A DNA stretch of 5,713 nucleotides from SIG440 sp045579055. GTDB lineage: Bacteria; Bacillota; Clostridia; Monoglobales; Monoglobaceae. The notes under the pieces are model-generated. The model ran no database searches and had not been told where the DNA came from. It was given only the letters and a program-made list of their open reading frames with translations. Shown here in pieces: positions 5,703 through 5,713 of the stretch. Every line of letters starts with the position of its first letter. Position 1 is the stretch's first letter. A program made the translations under genes and the position numbers. The stretch is from NCBI GenBank assembly GCA_045579055.1, contig JAZNLK010000112.1, positions 1 to 5,713 on the forward strand. The letters run 5' to 3'.

Positions 5703-5707
5703 AGGAG
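5703..5707 (+). promoter_or_regulatory. Possible ribosome binding site of a gene beyond the window
   Basis: AGGAG occurs right after the terminator, 6 bases from the window end. The ATG at 5709 is only one base away, too close for normal initiation, so a start just outside the window is more likely. With no coding sequence visible this stays tentative. By habit of asd loci the gene could be dapA. Confidence 0.3.
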
Positions 5708-5713
5708 TATGAT

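Noticed and set aside
1..5713. Mobile element, CRISPR array, tRNA/rRNA gene, defence or other novel system
   Set aside because: No transposase-like frame, target duplication, spaced direct repeats or RNA-gene signature was seen; nearly all DNA is accounted for by five conserved genes.

Overview
The window looks like a chromosomal housekeeping segment of an anaerobic, probably spore-forming member of the Clostridia (Firmicutes). This rests on several points: AGGAGG-type ribosome binding sites, AT-rich intergenic DNA with canonical sigma-A promoters, a large SpoIID/LytB-domain exported protein, a queA-tgt-yajC gene order familiar from Firmicutes, and an aspartate-semialdehyde dehydrogenase of the long archaeal/fungal-like type that is common in Clostridia. 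The genus cannot be read from the sequence.

Layout. The left four fifths is a minus-strand gene series. In transcription order it is a SpoIID/LytB-domain protein (4382-2781), queA (2761-1736), tgt (1713-583) and yajC (448-14). The first three are separated by only 19 and 22 bp, each gap holding little more than a ribosome binding site, so they read as one operon. yajC is set apart by 134 bp, which contain a likely promoter of its own and a perfect 7-bp hairpin in its leader. The right fifth is asd on the plus strand (4559-5638), divergent from the SpoIID-domain gene. It has a textbook TTGACA-17-TATAAT promoter and is followed by a strong intrinsic terminator. The window ends at what may be the ribosome binding site of another plus-strand gene.

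How the genes work together. QueA and Tgt are consecutive enzymes of queuosine tRNA modification: Tgt inserts preQ1 at position 34 of GUN-anticodon tRNAs, and QueA converts it to epoxyqueuosine. YajC is the small membrane subunit associated with SecDF in protein export. The SpoIID-domain protein is predicted to be exported and to act on peptidoglycan as a lytic transglycosylase, in sporulation or vegetative wall remodelling. Asd makes aspartate semialdehyde for lysine/diaminopimelate, threonine and methionine synthesis.

The most interesting signals are in the intergenic DNA and the SpoIID-domain protein. There is an exact match to the Bacillus sigma-H promoter consensus upstream of the SpoIID-domain gene, facing away from a perfect sigma-A promoter for asd. 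The SpoIID-domain protein has an enlarged, possibly SPOR-like N-terminal region, an insertion near its C-terminus, and ten cysteines outside its signal peptide. queA has an easily missed TTG start. I see no mobile element, CRISPR array, RNA gene or novel multi-gene system here.
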